This document shows, one piece after another, positions 17,580-23,419 of a DNA stretch of 23,419 bases. The notes under the pieces were generated by a model. That model did no database searches and was not told where the DNA came from. It was given only the letters and a program-made list of their open reading frames with translations. The stretch comes from Lentisphaeraceae bacterium (GTDB lineage Bacteria; Verrucomicrobiota; Kiritimatiellia; RFP12; UBA1067): NCBI GenBank assembly GCA_004551905.1, contig SFPL01000008.1:1-23419 (forward strand). The letters run 5' to 3'. The translations under genes and the position numbers were made by a program. Position 1 is the first letter of the stretch. Each line of letters opens with the position of its first letter.

Positions 17580-19535
17580 ATGGCTTTTTTCTACATTGCT
17601 CGTGCCGCAACCGCTTTTGTCCGCCGCCAGGCATTCGGCATCGCCGTCCTGGCGAGCGCGGCGGTGGCGTTCGCCTTTCCCTCGGCCTTTGACGAATGGG
17701 GCGGGGTTAAGCTGGTCTCGCTCGTCGTTCCGGCGATCCAGATCATCATGTTCGGGATGGGCACGACGCTGTCGGTCGACGACTTCCTGCGCGTCGCGAA
17801 GCGTCCGTGGGCGGTGGCGACCGGCGTCGTGCTCCAGTTCCTCGTGATGCCGCTGGTCGGCTTTCTCCTCGCGAAGTCGTTCGGCTTCTCCGGGGAGCTG
17901 GCGGCGGGATGCGTGCTCGTCGGGTCGGTGGCCGGCGGCACGGCGTCGAACGTGATCGCCTTCCTCGCGAAGGCCGATGTCGCGCTTTCGGTCACCATGA
18001 CCTGCTGCTCCACCCTTCTCTCCCCGTTCCTGACGCCGGTGGCGATGAAGGTGCTGGCCGGATGCTTCGTGGAAATCGACGCGGCGAAGATGATGGTCGA
18101 GATCCTGAAGGTGGTGATCGTGCCGATCCTCGCGGGCGGGATAGTCCATCGGCTTCTGCGGCGCCAGTTCGACGCGCACAAGGCGGCGTGCGACCGCGCA
18201 CTGTCAATCCTCTCGATGACCGGCATCTGCTTCACCCTCATGGCGCTTACGGCACCGAGCAGGAACACCTTCGCCTCGGCGGGCGTGGCGATAGTCGCCG
18301 CCGCCGTCATCCACAACACGATCGGCTACCTGGTCGGATACTGGCTGACGCGCCTCTCAGCGCGTTTCACCCGCATGGGCGAAGTCGAGGCGCGTACGGT
18401 GGCGATCGAGGTAGGGCTCCAGAACGGCGGCATGGCCGGCGCGCTCGCGATCGGCGTCCTCGGCAGCCCGGTGGCGGCGCTGCCGGCGAACGTCTTCTCC
18501 ATCTGGATGGACTTCTCCGGCTCCGTCCTCGCCGGCTTCTGGAGCCGCCGCAGTCCCAGGACGGACAGAAACGATAACGACATAAACCAACCATCCAAAC
18601 AGGAGGCATCAATGAGCAACACGGCAAAGAACATCTTGGCGAAAGTCGGCGGCACGCCGCTCATCGAGATCTCGAGCAAACTTAACAAGGGCGGGGCGAA
18701 GGTGCTCGCGAAGGTCGAGTACTTCAACCCCGGCGGCAGCGTCAAGGACCGCATCGCCCTTTCGATGGTGGAGGCGGCCGAGAAGTCGGGCGTCCTCAAG
18801 CCGGGCGCGACGATCATCGAGCCCACGAGCGGCAACACCGGTGTCGGCCTCGCGCTCGTCTCGGCGGTAAAGGGCTACCACCTCATTCTCACCATGCCCG
18901 AGACGATGAGCATCGAGCGCCGCAAGCTTGCGGCCGCCTACGGCGCGGAAATCGTCCTCACTCCAGGCGCAGAGGGCATGAAAGGAGCGATCGCCAAGGC
19001 AAACAAACTTCGCGACACCACGCCCGGCGCGGTGATCCTGCAGCAGTTCGAGAACCCGGCGAACCCGGACTACCACTACCGCACCACCGGTCCCGAGGTC
19101 TGGGCGGACACGGACGGCGAGGTCGCCGCGTTCGTGGGCGGCGTCGGCACGGGCGGCACGATCACCGGAACCGGCAAGTACCTGAAGGAGAAAAACCCGA
19201 ACGTGAAGCTCTTCGCGGTGGAACCCGACACCTCGCCTGTCCTTTCCGGCGGTCAGCCCGGCCCCCACAAGCTCCAGGGTATCGGCGCGGGCTTCGTCCC
19301 GAAGGTGCTCGACACCTCGCTCCTCACCGAAGTCATCAAGGCCTCGGCCGAGGACGCGGGCAAGACGGCTCGCGCAGCTGCGGCGCAGGAGGGACTGCTC
19401 GTCGGCATCTCGTCTGGCGCGGCGCTCTGGGCGGCCCTCGAGCTCTCGAAGCGCCCCGAGTTCGCCGGCAAGACGATCGTTGCGCTCCTTCCCGACACTG
19501 GCGAGCGCTACCTCTCGACCTGGCTCTTCGAGTAA
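17580..19535 (+). CDS. BASS-family transporter open in frame into cysteine synthase
   Basis: A continuous 651-residue frame. Residues 1 to about 325 are a bile acid:sodium symporter (BASS/SBF) family membrane protein with about nine helices. Signatures are FGMGTTLSVDDFLRVAKRPW, GSVAGGTASNVIAFLAKADVALSV, EVGLQNGGMAGALA and NVFSIWMDFSGSVLAGFW. BASS proteins import organic anions with sodium; the substrate here is unknown. Residues 326-344 are a polar linker (RTDRNDNDINQPSKQEAS), and residue 345 is the CysK start. There is no stop between the two, while both other frames have stops at the junction. Either a true fusion is made, or CysK is produced alone from its own ribosome binding site and the transporter carries a CysK tail. 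A sequencing error that removed a stop is also possible. Confidence 0.75.
   Translation: MAFFYIARAATAFVRRQAFGIAVLASAAVAFAFPSAFDEWGGVKLVSLVVPAIQIIMFGMGTTLSVDDFLRVAKRPWAVATGVVLQFLVMPLVGFLLAKSFGFSGELAAGCVLVGSVAGGTASNVIAFLAKADVALSVTMTCCSTLLSPFLTPVAMKVLAGCFVEIDAAKMMVEILKVVIVPILAGGIVHRLLRRQFDAHKAACDRALSILSMTGICFTLMALTAPSRNTFASAGVAIVAAAVIHNTIGYLVGYWLTRLSARFTRMGEVEARTVAIEVGLQNGGMAGALAIGVLGSPVAALPANVFSIWMDFSGSVLAGFWSRRSPRTDRNDNDINQPSKQEASMSNTAKNILAKVGGTPLIEISSKLNKGGAKVLAKVEYFNPGGSVKDRIALSMVEAAEKSGVLKPGATIIEPTSGNTGVGLALVSAVKGYHLILTMPETMSIERRKLAAAYGAEIVLTPGAEGMKGAIAKANKLRDTTPGAVILQQFENPANPDYHYRTTGPEVWADTDGEVAAFVGGVGTGGTITGTGKYLKEKNPNVKLFAVEPDTSPVLSGGQPGPHKLQGIGAGFVPKVLDTSLLTEVIKASAEDAGKTARAAAAQEGLLVGISSGAALWAALELSKRPEFAGKTIVALLPDTGERYLSTWLFE
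18612..19535 (+). CDS. cysK: Cysteine synthase A (O-acetylserine sulfhydrylase)
   Basis: 307 residues, the complete usual length for CysK. This PLP enzyme makes cysteine from O-acetylserine and sulfide. Lys45 in NPGGSVKDRIA forms the Schiff base, PTSGNTG (71-77) is the substrate loop, GVGTGGTITGTGKYLKE binds the PLP phosphate, and GISSGAALWAA contacts the pyridine ring. The internal ATG is preceded by AGGAGG with a 6-nt spacing, the best ribosome binding site in this part of the window. This strongly suggests separate initiation even though the upstream transporter frame reads through. The stop is TAA. No cysE is nearby. Confidence 0.94.
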   Translation: MSNTAKNILAKVGGTPLIEISSKLNKGGAKVLAKVEYFNPGGSVKDRIALSMVEAAEKSGVLKPGATIIEPTSGNTGVGLALVSAVKGYHLILTMPETMSIERRKLAAAYGAEIVLTPGAEGMKGAIAKANKLRDTTPGAVILQQFENPANPDYHYRTTGPEVWADTDGEVAAFVGGVGTGGTITGTGKYLKEKNPNVKLFAVEPDTSPVLSGGQPGPHKLQGIGAGFVPKVLDTSLLTEVIKASAEDAGKTARAAAAQEGLLVGISSGAALWAALELSKRPEFAGKTIVALLPDTGERYLSTWLFE

Positions 19536-19559
19536 GCGGAAAGACGGCCAACTATAGCG

Positions 19560-19584
19560 CCCATGCGCTATTGGGCATAATACG
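19560..19584 (+). repeat. Second copy of the 17552 promoter block
   Basis: GCGCTATTGGGCATAATACG, with -10-like CATAAT at 19576-19581. It matches the block at 17552-17576 at 23 of 25 positions, including bases upstream of the -10. Nothing on the plus strand downstream looks like a gene, so it may be a relic or drive an untranslated RNA. Confidence 0.55.
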
Positions 19585-19608
19585 ACAAACTGCCGCGCAA
19601 GCCGCCGC

Positions 19609-19722
19609 GCCGAGAATGAGGTGGTCTATCAGCTCCAGCCCAACAAGGTTCGCGCCGTCGTTGAGCTTGACGGAGGTGTCGTAGTCGGCCTTGCTCTGCG
19701 TCGGATCGCCTGGCGGCAGGTC
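19609..19722 (-). pseudogene. radC: radC fragment (JAB/MPN domain remnant)
   Basis: The minus strand translates to PPGDPTQSKADYDTSVKLND, then GANLVGLELIDHLILG. This matches the RadC segment HNHPSGDPTPSxAD...LxxxGxLLGIxLLDHxIxG, which includes the metal-binding S-x(7)-D region of the JAB fold. The fragment has no start, lacks the N-terminal half and the two metal histidines, and changes HPSGD to LPPGD. It runs out past DHLILG into unrelated sequence ending at a TAG at 19552-19554. It abuts the stop of the beta-helix gene. It is a decayed remnant, not a working gene. Confidence 0.7.
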
Positions 19723-19725
19723 GGG

Positions 19726-21345
19726 CTACCTGAACACATCCTTGCAGTTAAGGATGTCGACGGGGCCGTCGATGCGGTTGCCGCGGAGATCCAACCCCGT
19801 GCAGCCCCGTGCGCCCACGCCTTCTCTGATGAAGTTGTCGCGGAATACGATGTTGCGATGCGCCGACGGTGGAAGCCCCACACCCTTCACCTTCCTGCAA
19901 ACGTCTCCACCTATCCAGACATTCGACATGAACCTGTTGCCCGTAAATTCAAGATCGCTTGAGCATCCGCCAGACAGCCACTCGTACTCAGTCGTCACGC
20001 ACACCGACCTGTCCACCGTGCAGTTCACGACGTGCCCCCTCGACGCCTTGATCAGCATCCCGCGCGCCCGTGTCGAGCCGAAACGGCAGTCCTTCACAAG
20101 GAATCCGTTGCAGACCTTGTTTTCGGACATGATGAGCGCGCCCGGCTTCATTCCCTCCACATCGCGGTCGAGTTCGACGATGAGGATGTCCTTCATTTTT
20201 TCGGCCGTTCCCGGCCAAAGACCGAGCGTCGACACGAACTCGGATTCCGCGTCTCTCGCCTTTCCGCCAGGCAGGACGGACTCGACCTTCGCATTCGGTG
20301 GGCACCTCCCGTCCGGGAAGAATATCTGAACCTCATCCCCCGTATCGACCCCTGCCCCCCAGAGCCCATCCTTGAGAACGCGCAGCGTCCGGCCATTCAC
20401 TTCGGTGACCAGGCAATACATGCCCGAGATGTTGACGCAGTCGTCGCAATGGTATTCCGCCGTACAGCCGATTATCTGCGGGCCGACTGCACCGCACTTG
20501 GCAACGATGAAGTCATGGTTGCCGCTCCTCAGGCGAGGCATCCCGCGAGGCCGAACGTCCTCCGCCGGCGGACGGCGCACCATTCGGCAATTGACGTAGC
20601 TGTTGGACGTGCAGAACGCCTCGATTATGCGTCCGCTGGGAGTCGAGTAGAACGTAATCCCCTCGAACCGGCACGCGGCCGTCCGTTTCATGACAAAGCA
20701 TTCGTCCAGCACCCGCCTAGGCTCCCAGAGGCTCCAAACAGCAACGTCTCCAACGTCTCCGCGCCGGTCGATTCCGCCAGAAATGCGAAAATGTCCCGGC
20801 GACGTGCGGACGACCACAATGCCGTCTCGGAAGCGCATCGGATTCTTGAGCTCGTACGTCTTTCCATCATACACCTGCACGGGCCAAAACGAGTCGTGCG
20901 CGTCAATCCTGGGGCCATCCACCGCATCCGTGTCGGGATAGCCGTCAACGATCTCGACGTCCCAAGTCCCGTCCTTGTCCACGGATCTGATGATACCCTG
21001 CGTGTACGGCAGAGGGTCGAAGTCCAGGCTGAAACCCTTGAGGGTCACATTCGTGCAGTCCTCCATGTTCAAGAACCGCGTCCGCACCTTGCCGATCAAA
21101 TCCGCCCCGCCCAAGTCGATCACCACGTCGCTCACTCCCTTGAGTTCGAGGTAGCAGTCTCCTTTCTTGTCTTTGGGGGTTATGAAATAGCGGCCAGGCC
21201 TGACGGTTATTTCTTTCTCGCCGCGCTGGATGGCCGCGCGAACTGCATCGAGCGGATCCGCCGCGCCCAGCGTGAGGCCTACCATGAAAAGCGCAACCGC
21301 CAGCCTGCATCCGCGCCAGCCCAAAAGTTTACTTGAAAATTGCAT
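19726..21345 (-). CDS. Secreted right-handed beta-helix protein, GH110-like
   Basis: 539 residues. The N terminus (MQFSSKLLGWRGCRLAVALFMVGLTLGAADP) is a signal peptide with probable cleavage near LGA-A. The rest is parallel beta-helix sequence with repeated hydrophobic turns such as YLELKGVSDVVIDLGGADLIG, FLNMEDCTNVTLKGFSLDFDPLPYTQGII and GFLVKDCRFGSTRARGMLIKAS. The SLDFDPLPYTQG stretch and HCDDCVNISGMY resemble GH110 alpha-galactosidases and related glycan-active helices. Catalytic residues are not certain by eye, so the enzyme activity is inference. The ATG is chosen for the signal peptide; a GTG at 21432 would bury it behind 29 residues. The leader mRNA is about 110 nt and has no Shine-Dalgarno. 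The stop touches the radC remnant. Confidence 0.8.
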   Translation of the reverse strand: MQFSSKLLGWRGCRLAVALFMVGLTLGAADPLDAVRAAIQRGEKEITVRPGRYFITPKDKKGDCYLELKGVSDVVIDLGGADLIGKVRTRFLNMEDCTNVTLKGFSLDFDPLPYTQGIIRSVDKDGTWDVEIVDGYPDTDAVDGPRIDAHDSFWPVQVYDGKTYELKNPMRFRDGIVVVRTSPGHFRISGGIDRRGDVGDVAVWSLWEPRRVLDECFVMKRTAACRFEGITFYSTPSGRIIEAFCTSNSYVNCRMVRRPPAEDVRPRGMPRLRSGNHDFIVAKCGAVGPQIIGCTAEYHCDDCVNISGMYCLVTEVNGRTLRVLKDGLWGAGVDTGDEVQIFFPDGRCPPNAKVESVLPGGKARDAESEFVSTLGLWPGTAEKMKDILIVELDRDVEGMKPGALIMSENKVCNGFLVKDCRFGSTRARGMLIKASRGHVVNCTVDRSVCVTTEYEWLSGGCSSDLEFTGNRFMSNVWIGGDVCRKVKGVGLPPSAHRNIVFRDNFIREGVGARGCTGLDLRGNRIDGPVDILNCKDVFR

Positions 21346-21461
21346 GTTATGAGTATGCGGTAATTTCAAAACCCCTCTTTCGCACCATTCGCGAGCCCAG
21401 CCACGCGACTTGAAGAAACTCGCAGAAACCACCTTGCACGTCTAAAAGGTTCAGCGCGTAT

Positions 21462-21475
21462 ATTATACCAAAATC
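21462..21475 (-). promoter_or_regulatory. Promoter of the beta-helix gene
   Basis: The minus strand reads GATTTTGGTATAATATACGC, with -10 TATAAT at 21462-21467, a full match to the window motif. The predicted start near 21455 leaves a leader of about 110 nt. Confidence 0.75.
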
Positions 21476-21790
21476 TCACTTTCGTCTGTGGTCGGAACTC
21501 GCGCAGGGAGTGTTCCCGTTCATCACGCCGCTTCCAGAAGTAAACTTGATTTAAGTGTTTGTTTACCCCTTGTAAAGATTGGCTGTTGTTGAGGGAAGGA
21601 TGATACCTCCCTCCCCTTGTCTACCCCCCAAAAAAAATCCGGCGGGGGTGCTATCCCATAGGAGCGCAGTATCGCCATGGCGTCCTTCTTCAGCCAGACG
21701 ATGGCGCGGGCAAGCGCGGCGAACATTTCCCTCTAATAGTTTCTTCCTATGGATGAGCAAAGATTATTCCAATTATCCTTATGCCTCCGA
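21476..21790. other. Intergenic region without a convincing gene
   Basis: This is a lower-GC stretch. It contains a hairpin GAGGG-A-AGG-ATGATA-CCT-CCCTC (21591-21613) and a C6A8 run near 21626-21639 followed by a GGCGGGGG that can pair with the C run. A minus-strand frame of 67 codons (21523-21726, MFAALARAIVWLKKDAMAIL...) begins after an AGAGGG but crosses the homopolymer run and loses coding character. It may be the start of a broken gene. I cannot assign it. Confidence 0.4.
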
Positions 21791-21803
21791 CATGAAGTAT
21801 ACT
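21791..21803 (+). promoter_or_regulatory. pdxS-pdxT promoter
   Basis: CATGAAGTATACTATCC, with -10 TATACT at 21798-21803. The upstream GG of the usual motif is replaced by AG. The predicted leader is about 26 nt and contains AGGAGAGG before the pdxS ATG. Confidence 0.55.
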
Positions 21804-21835
21804 ATCCAGTGTCTAACCCAAACCAGGAGAGGAAA

Positions 21836-22708
21836 ATGAACAACCGACAGGAACTTAACCGCAACCTCGCGCAGATGCTCAAAGGCGGAGTGATCATGGA
21901 CGTGACGACGCCCGAGCAGGCGAAGATCGCTGAAGCCGCCGGCGCGTGCGCGGTGATGGCATTGGAGCGCATCCCCGCCGACATTAGGGCGGCGGGGGGC
22001 GTCTCGCGCATGAGCGACCCCGCGATGATCAAGGGGATTCAAAACGCAGTCTCAATTCCGGTGATGGCAAAGTGCCGCATCGGACACATCGCCGAGGCGC
22101 GGATTCTCGAAGCAATCGAGATCGACTACATCGACGAGTCGGAGGTACTTTCCCCCGCCGACGACGTGAGACACATCGACAAGACGAAGTTCGACGTCCC
22201 CTTCGTCTGCGGCGCGCGCGATCTCGGCGAGGCGCTGCGCCGGATCGGCGAAGGCGCGACGATGATCCGCACCAAGGGCGAGCCCGGGACGGGCGACGTG
22301 GTGCAGGCCGTGAGGCACATGCGCAAGATGTGGAGCGAGATCCGCCGGGTCGTCTCGCTCCGCGAGGACGAGCTCTACGAGGCGGCGAAGGAGCTCGCCG
22401 CGCCGCTCGATCTCGTGAAGTATGTGCACGCGAACGGGAAGCTTCCTGTCGTCAATTTCGCCGCCGGCGGCGTCGCCACGCCGGCGGACGCGGCGCTGAT
22501 GATGGAGCTTGGCGCCGAGGGCGTGTTCGTGGGCTCGGGCATTTTCAAGTCGGGCGACCCGGCGAAACGCGCCGCGGCGATCGTGCAGGCGGTCACGAAC
22601 TGGCAGGACGCGAAGCTTCTCGCGAAGCTCTCGGAGAACCTCGGTCCAGCGATGGTCGGCATCAACGCCGAGGAAATCGAGACCATCATGGAAGAGCGCG
22701 GAAAGTGA
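21836..22708 (+). CDS. pdxS: Pyridoxal 5'-phosphate synthase, PdxS subunit
   Basis: 290 residues. It makes PLP directly from ribose 5-phosphate, glyceraldehyde 3-phosphate and ammonia (the DXP-independent route). GVIMDVTTPEQAKIAE carries the catalytic Asp22. Lys79 in MAKCRIGH and Lys147 in RTKGEPGTGDVV are the two lysines that carry intermediates. AAGGVATPADAALMMELGAEGVFVGSGIFKS is the phosphate-binding end of the barrel. AGGAGAGG sits 5 nt before the ATG. It overlaps pdxT by 4 bp. PLP is the cofactor of TrpB and CysK encoded nearby, though no shared regulation is visible. Confidence 0.97.
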   Translation: MNNRQELNRNLAQMLKGGVIMDVTTPEQAKIAEAAGACAVMALERIPADIRAAGGVSRMSDPAMIKGIQNAVSIPVMAKCRIGHIAEARILEAIEIDYIDESEVLSPADDVRHIDKTKFDVPFVCGARDLGEALRRIGEGATMIRTKGEPGTGDVVQAVRHMRKMWSEIRRVVSLREDELYEAAKELAAPLDLVKYVHANGKLPVVNFAAGGVATPADAALMMELGAEGVFVGSGIFKSGDPAKRAAAIVQAVTNWQDAKLLAKLSENLGPAMVGINAEEIETIMEERGK

Positions 22709-23286
22709 AAGTCGGGGTGCTATCGGTCCAGGGCGCGTTCGCCGAGATGGAGGCGTACTGGCGCGGGAAAAGCGCGGAAGTCTTCGAGATCCGGCAGCCC
22801 GCCGACCTTGACCACGGCATGGATCTCCTCGCCCTGCCCGGCGGCGAGTCAACCGTGCAGGGAAAGCTCCTCAAGGAACTCGGACTCTTCGCTCCGCTCA
22901 AACAGGCGATCGACGGTGGGCTTCCAGTATTCGCGACCTGCGCGGGGCTGATCCTGCTCGCGGAGCGGATCGACGACCCGGGCCGCCATGGAGACGAGAC
23001 ACGCCCCGAGCGGTGGTTCGGCTCGCTTCCCGTGGCGGTCAGGCGCAACGCCTACGGCCGCCAGCTCGGCAGCTTCACGACCATCGGCGACTTCGACGGC
23101 AGGCATAGGGTTACAATGACCTTCATCCGCGCGCCGGCCATAGCCGCCGTCCTTTCGCCGGAAGTCAGGGTGCTGTCGACCTTCGACGGAGCCCCGACCT
23201 CCGTCCGCTGGCGGAACATCACCGCCTTCACCTGGCATCCCGAGCTCGCTCCGCCGGCTGACACGGCGACGGACAAAATGGTATAA
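22705..23286 (+). CDS. pdxT: Pyridoxal 5'-phosphate synthase, PdxT glutaminase subunit
   Basis: 193 residues, usual length. This class I glutamine amidotransferase supplies ammonia to PdxS in the 12+12 complex. It has GGEST (46-50), the nucleophile Cys79 in FATCAGLILL, and the His178/Glu180 pair in WHPEL. The N terminus KVGVLSVQGAFAEM is the family start. The start codon is GTG, overlapping the pdxS TGA (GTGA), so translation is coupled. The last codons, encoding DKMV and the TAA, also contain a copy of the promoter motif (AAAATGGTATAAC), which may serve a gene beyond the window. Confidence 0.96.
   Translation: MKVGVLSVQGAFAEMEAYWRGKSAEVFEIRQPADLDHGMDLLALPGGESTVQGKLLKELGLFAPLKQAIDGGLPVFATCAGLILLAERIDDPGRHGDETRPERWFGSLPVAVRRNAYGRQLGSFTTIGDFDGRHRVTMTFIRAPAIAAVLSPEVRVLSTFDGAPTSVRWRNITAFTWHPELAPPADTATDKMV
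23275..23286 (+). promoter_or_regulatory. Promoter-like motif at the end of pdxT
   Basis: CAAAATGGTATAACCC, with -10-like TATAAC at 23281-23286. No gene starts in the remaining 133 bases, which hold only a weak TGAAAA/TTTTCA hairpin (23310-23326). It could be a coincidence of codon use. Confidence 0.35.
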
Positions 23287-23419
23287 CCCGAGTTTGCCAG
23301 TTTGATTTCTGAAAAAGTCGTTTTCACCCAGTGGCGACGCGGGGTTGGCGCATATCGCCCTCATAATAATTTAGGGATACATCTCAGAATGGGTTCACCG
23401 TTGCCTTCATCTCGCGGAT

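Overview
This 23.4-kb window is GC-rich bacterial chromosome. The gene content is housekeeping and metabolic: ribosomal proteins, aromatic amino acid, cysteine and PLP synthesis, ExbB/ExbD, and envelope proteins. I see no phage, CRISPR or intact insertion sequence. A HGSNAT/DUF5009-type membrane acyltransferase and a secreted beta-helix protein of GH110-like appearance, together with a recurrent TTTTGGTATAATACGC promoter, make the Verrucomicrobiota/Kiritimatiellota group my best guess. That is inference, because there is no rRNA gene to settle it.

Layout. 1-471 has no protein gene. It holds a possible leftward structured RNA (about 213 to 1), two intergenic inverted repeats, and a hairpin that may terminate the rpsA-rpmB unit. 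472-2487 (minus) is rpmB and rpsA behind a clear promoter at 2569. 2667-4171 (minus) is a four-gene unit: a small membrane protein, an MgtC-like protein, a small exported protein and a low-molecular-weight phosphotyrosine phosphatase. 4240-11690 (minus) is a complete tryptophan operon plus pheA, in the order leader peptide - trpE - trpGD fusion - trpC - trpB - trpA - trpF - pheA. 11912-12544 (minus) is an O6-alkylguanine-DNA alkyltransferase. 12693-14990 (plus) is a coiled-coil membrane protein, a small lipoprotein and an RluA-type pseudouridine synthase. 15156-16307 (plus) is the acyltransferase-like membrane protein. 16421-17337 (minus) is exbD-exbB. 17580-19535 (plus) is one open frame joining a BASS-family transporter to cysteine synthase. 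19609-19722 (minus) is a radC fragment. 19726-21345 (minus) is the secreted beta-helix protein. 21836-23286 (plus) is pdxS-pdxT, the PLP synthase.

The most interesting object is the 5' end of the trp operon. A 19-codon reading frame (MDNGIFNFFWRWHLAYEAW) sits directly behind the promoter. It is followed by mutually exclusive RNA pairings that end in a terminator hairpin before trpE, which is the architecture of ribosome-mediated attenuation. The peptide carries three Phe as well as three Trp codons, and the operon ends with pheA, so the leader may read both amino acids.

The second theme is the promoters. About a dozen copies of an extended -10 motif occur with no recognisable -35. At five of them the start codon lies only 6-10 nt behind the -10, implying leaderless mRNAs. 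Third, the transporter has no stop codon of its own and runs in frame into cysK, although cysK keeps a perfect ribosome binding site.

The operon logic is coherent. trpB and cysK are PLP enzymes and pdxST supplies PLP. trpE through trpF convert chorismate to tryptophan, while pheA takes chorismate toward phenylalanine.
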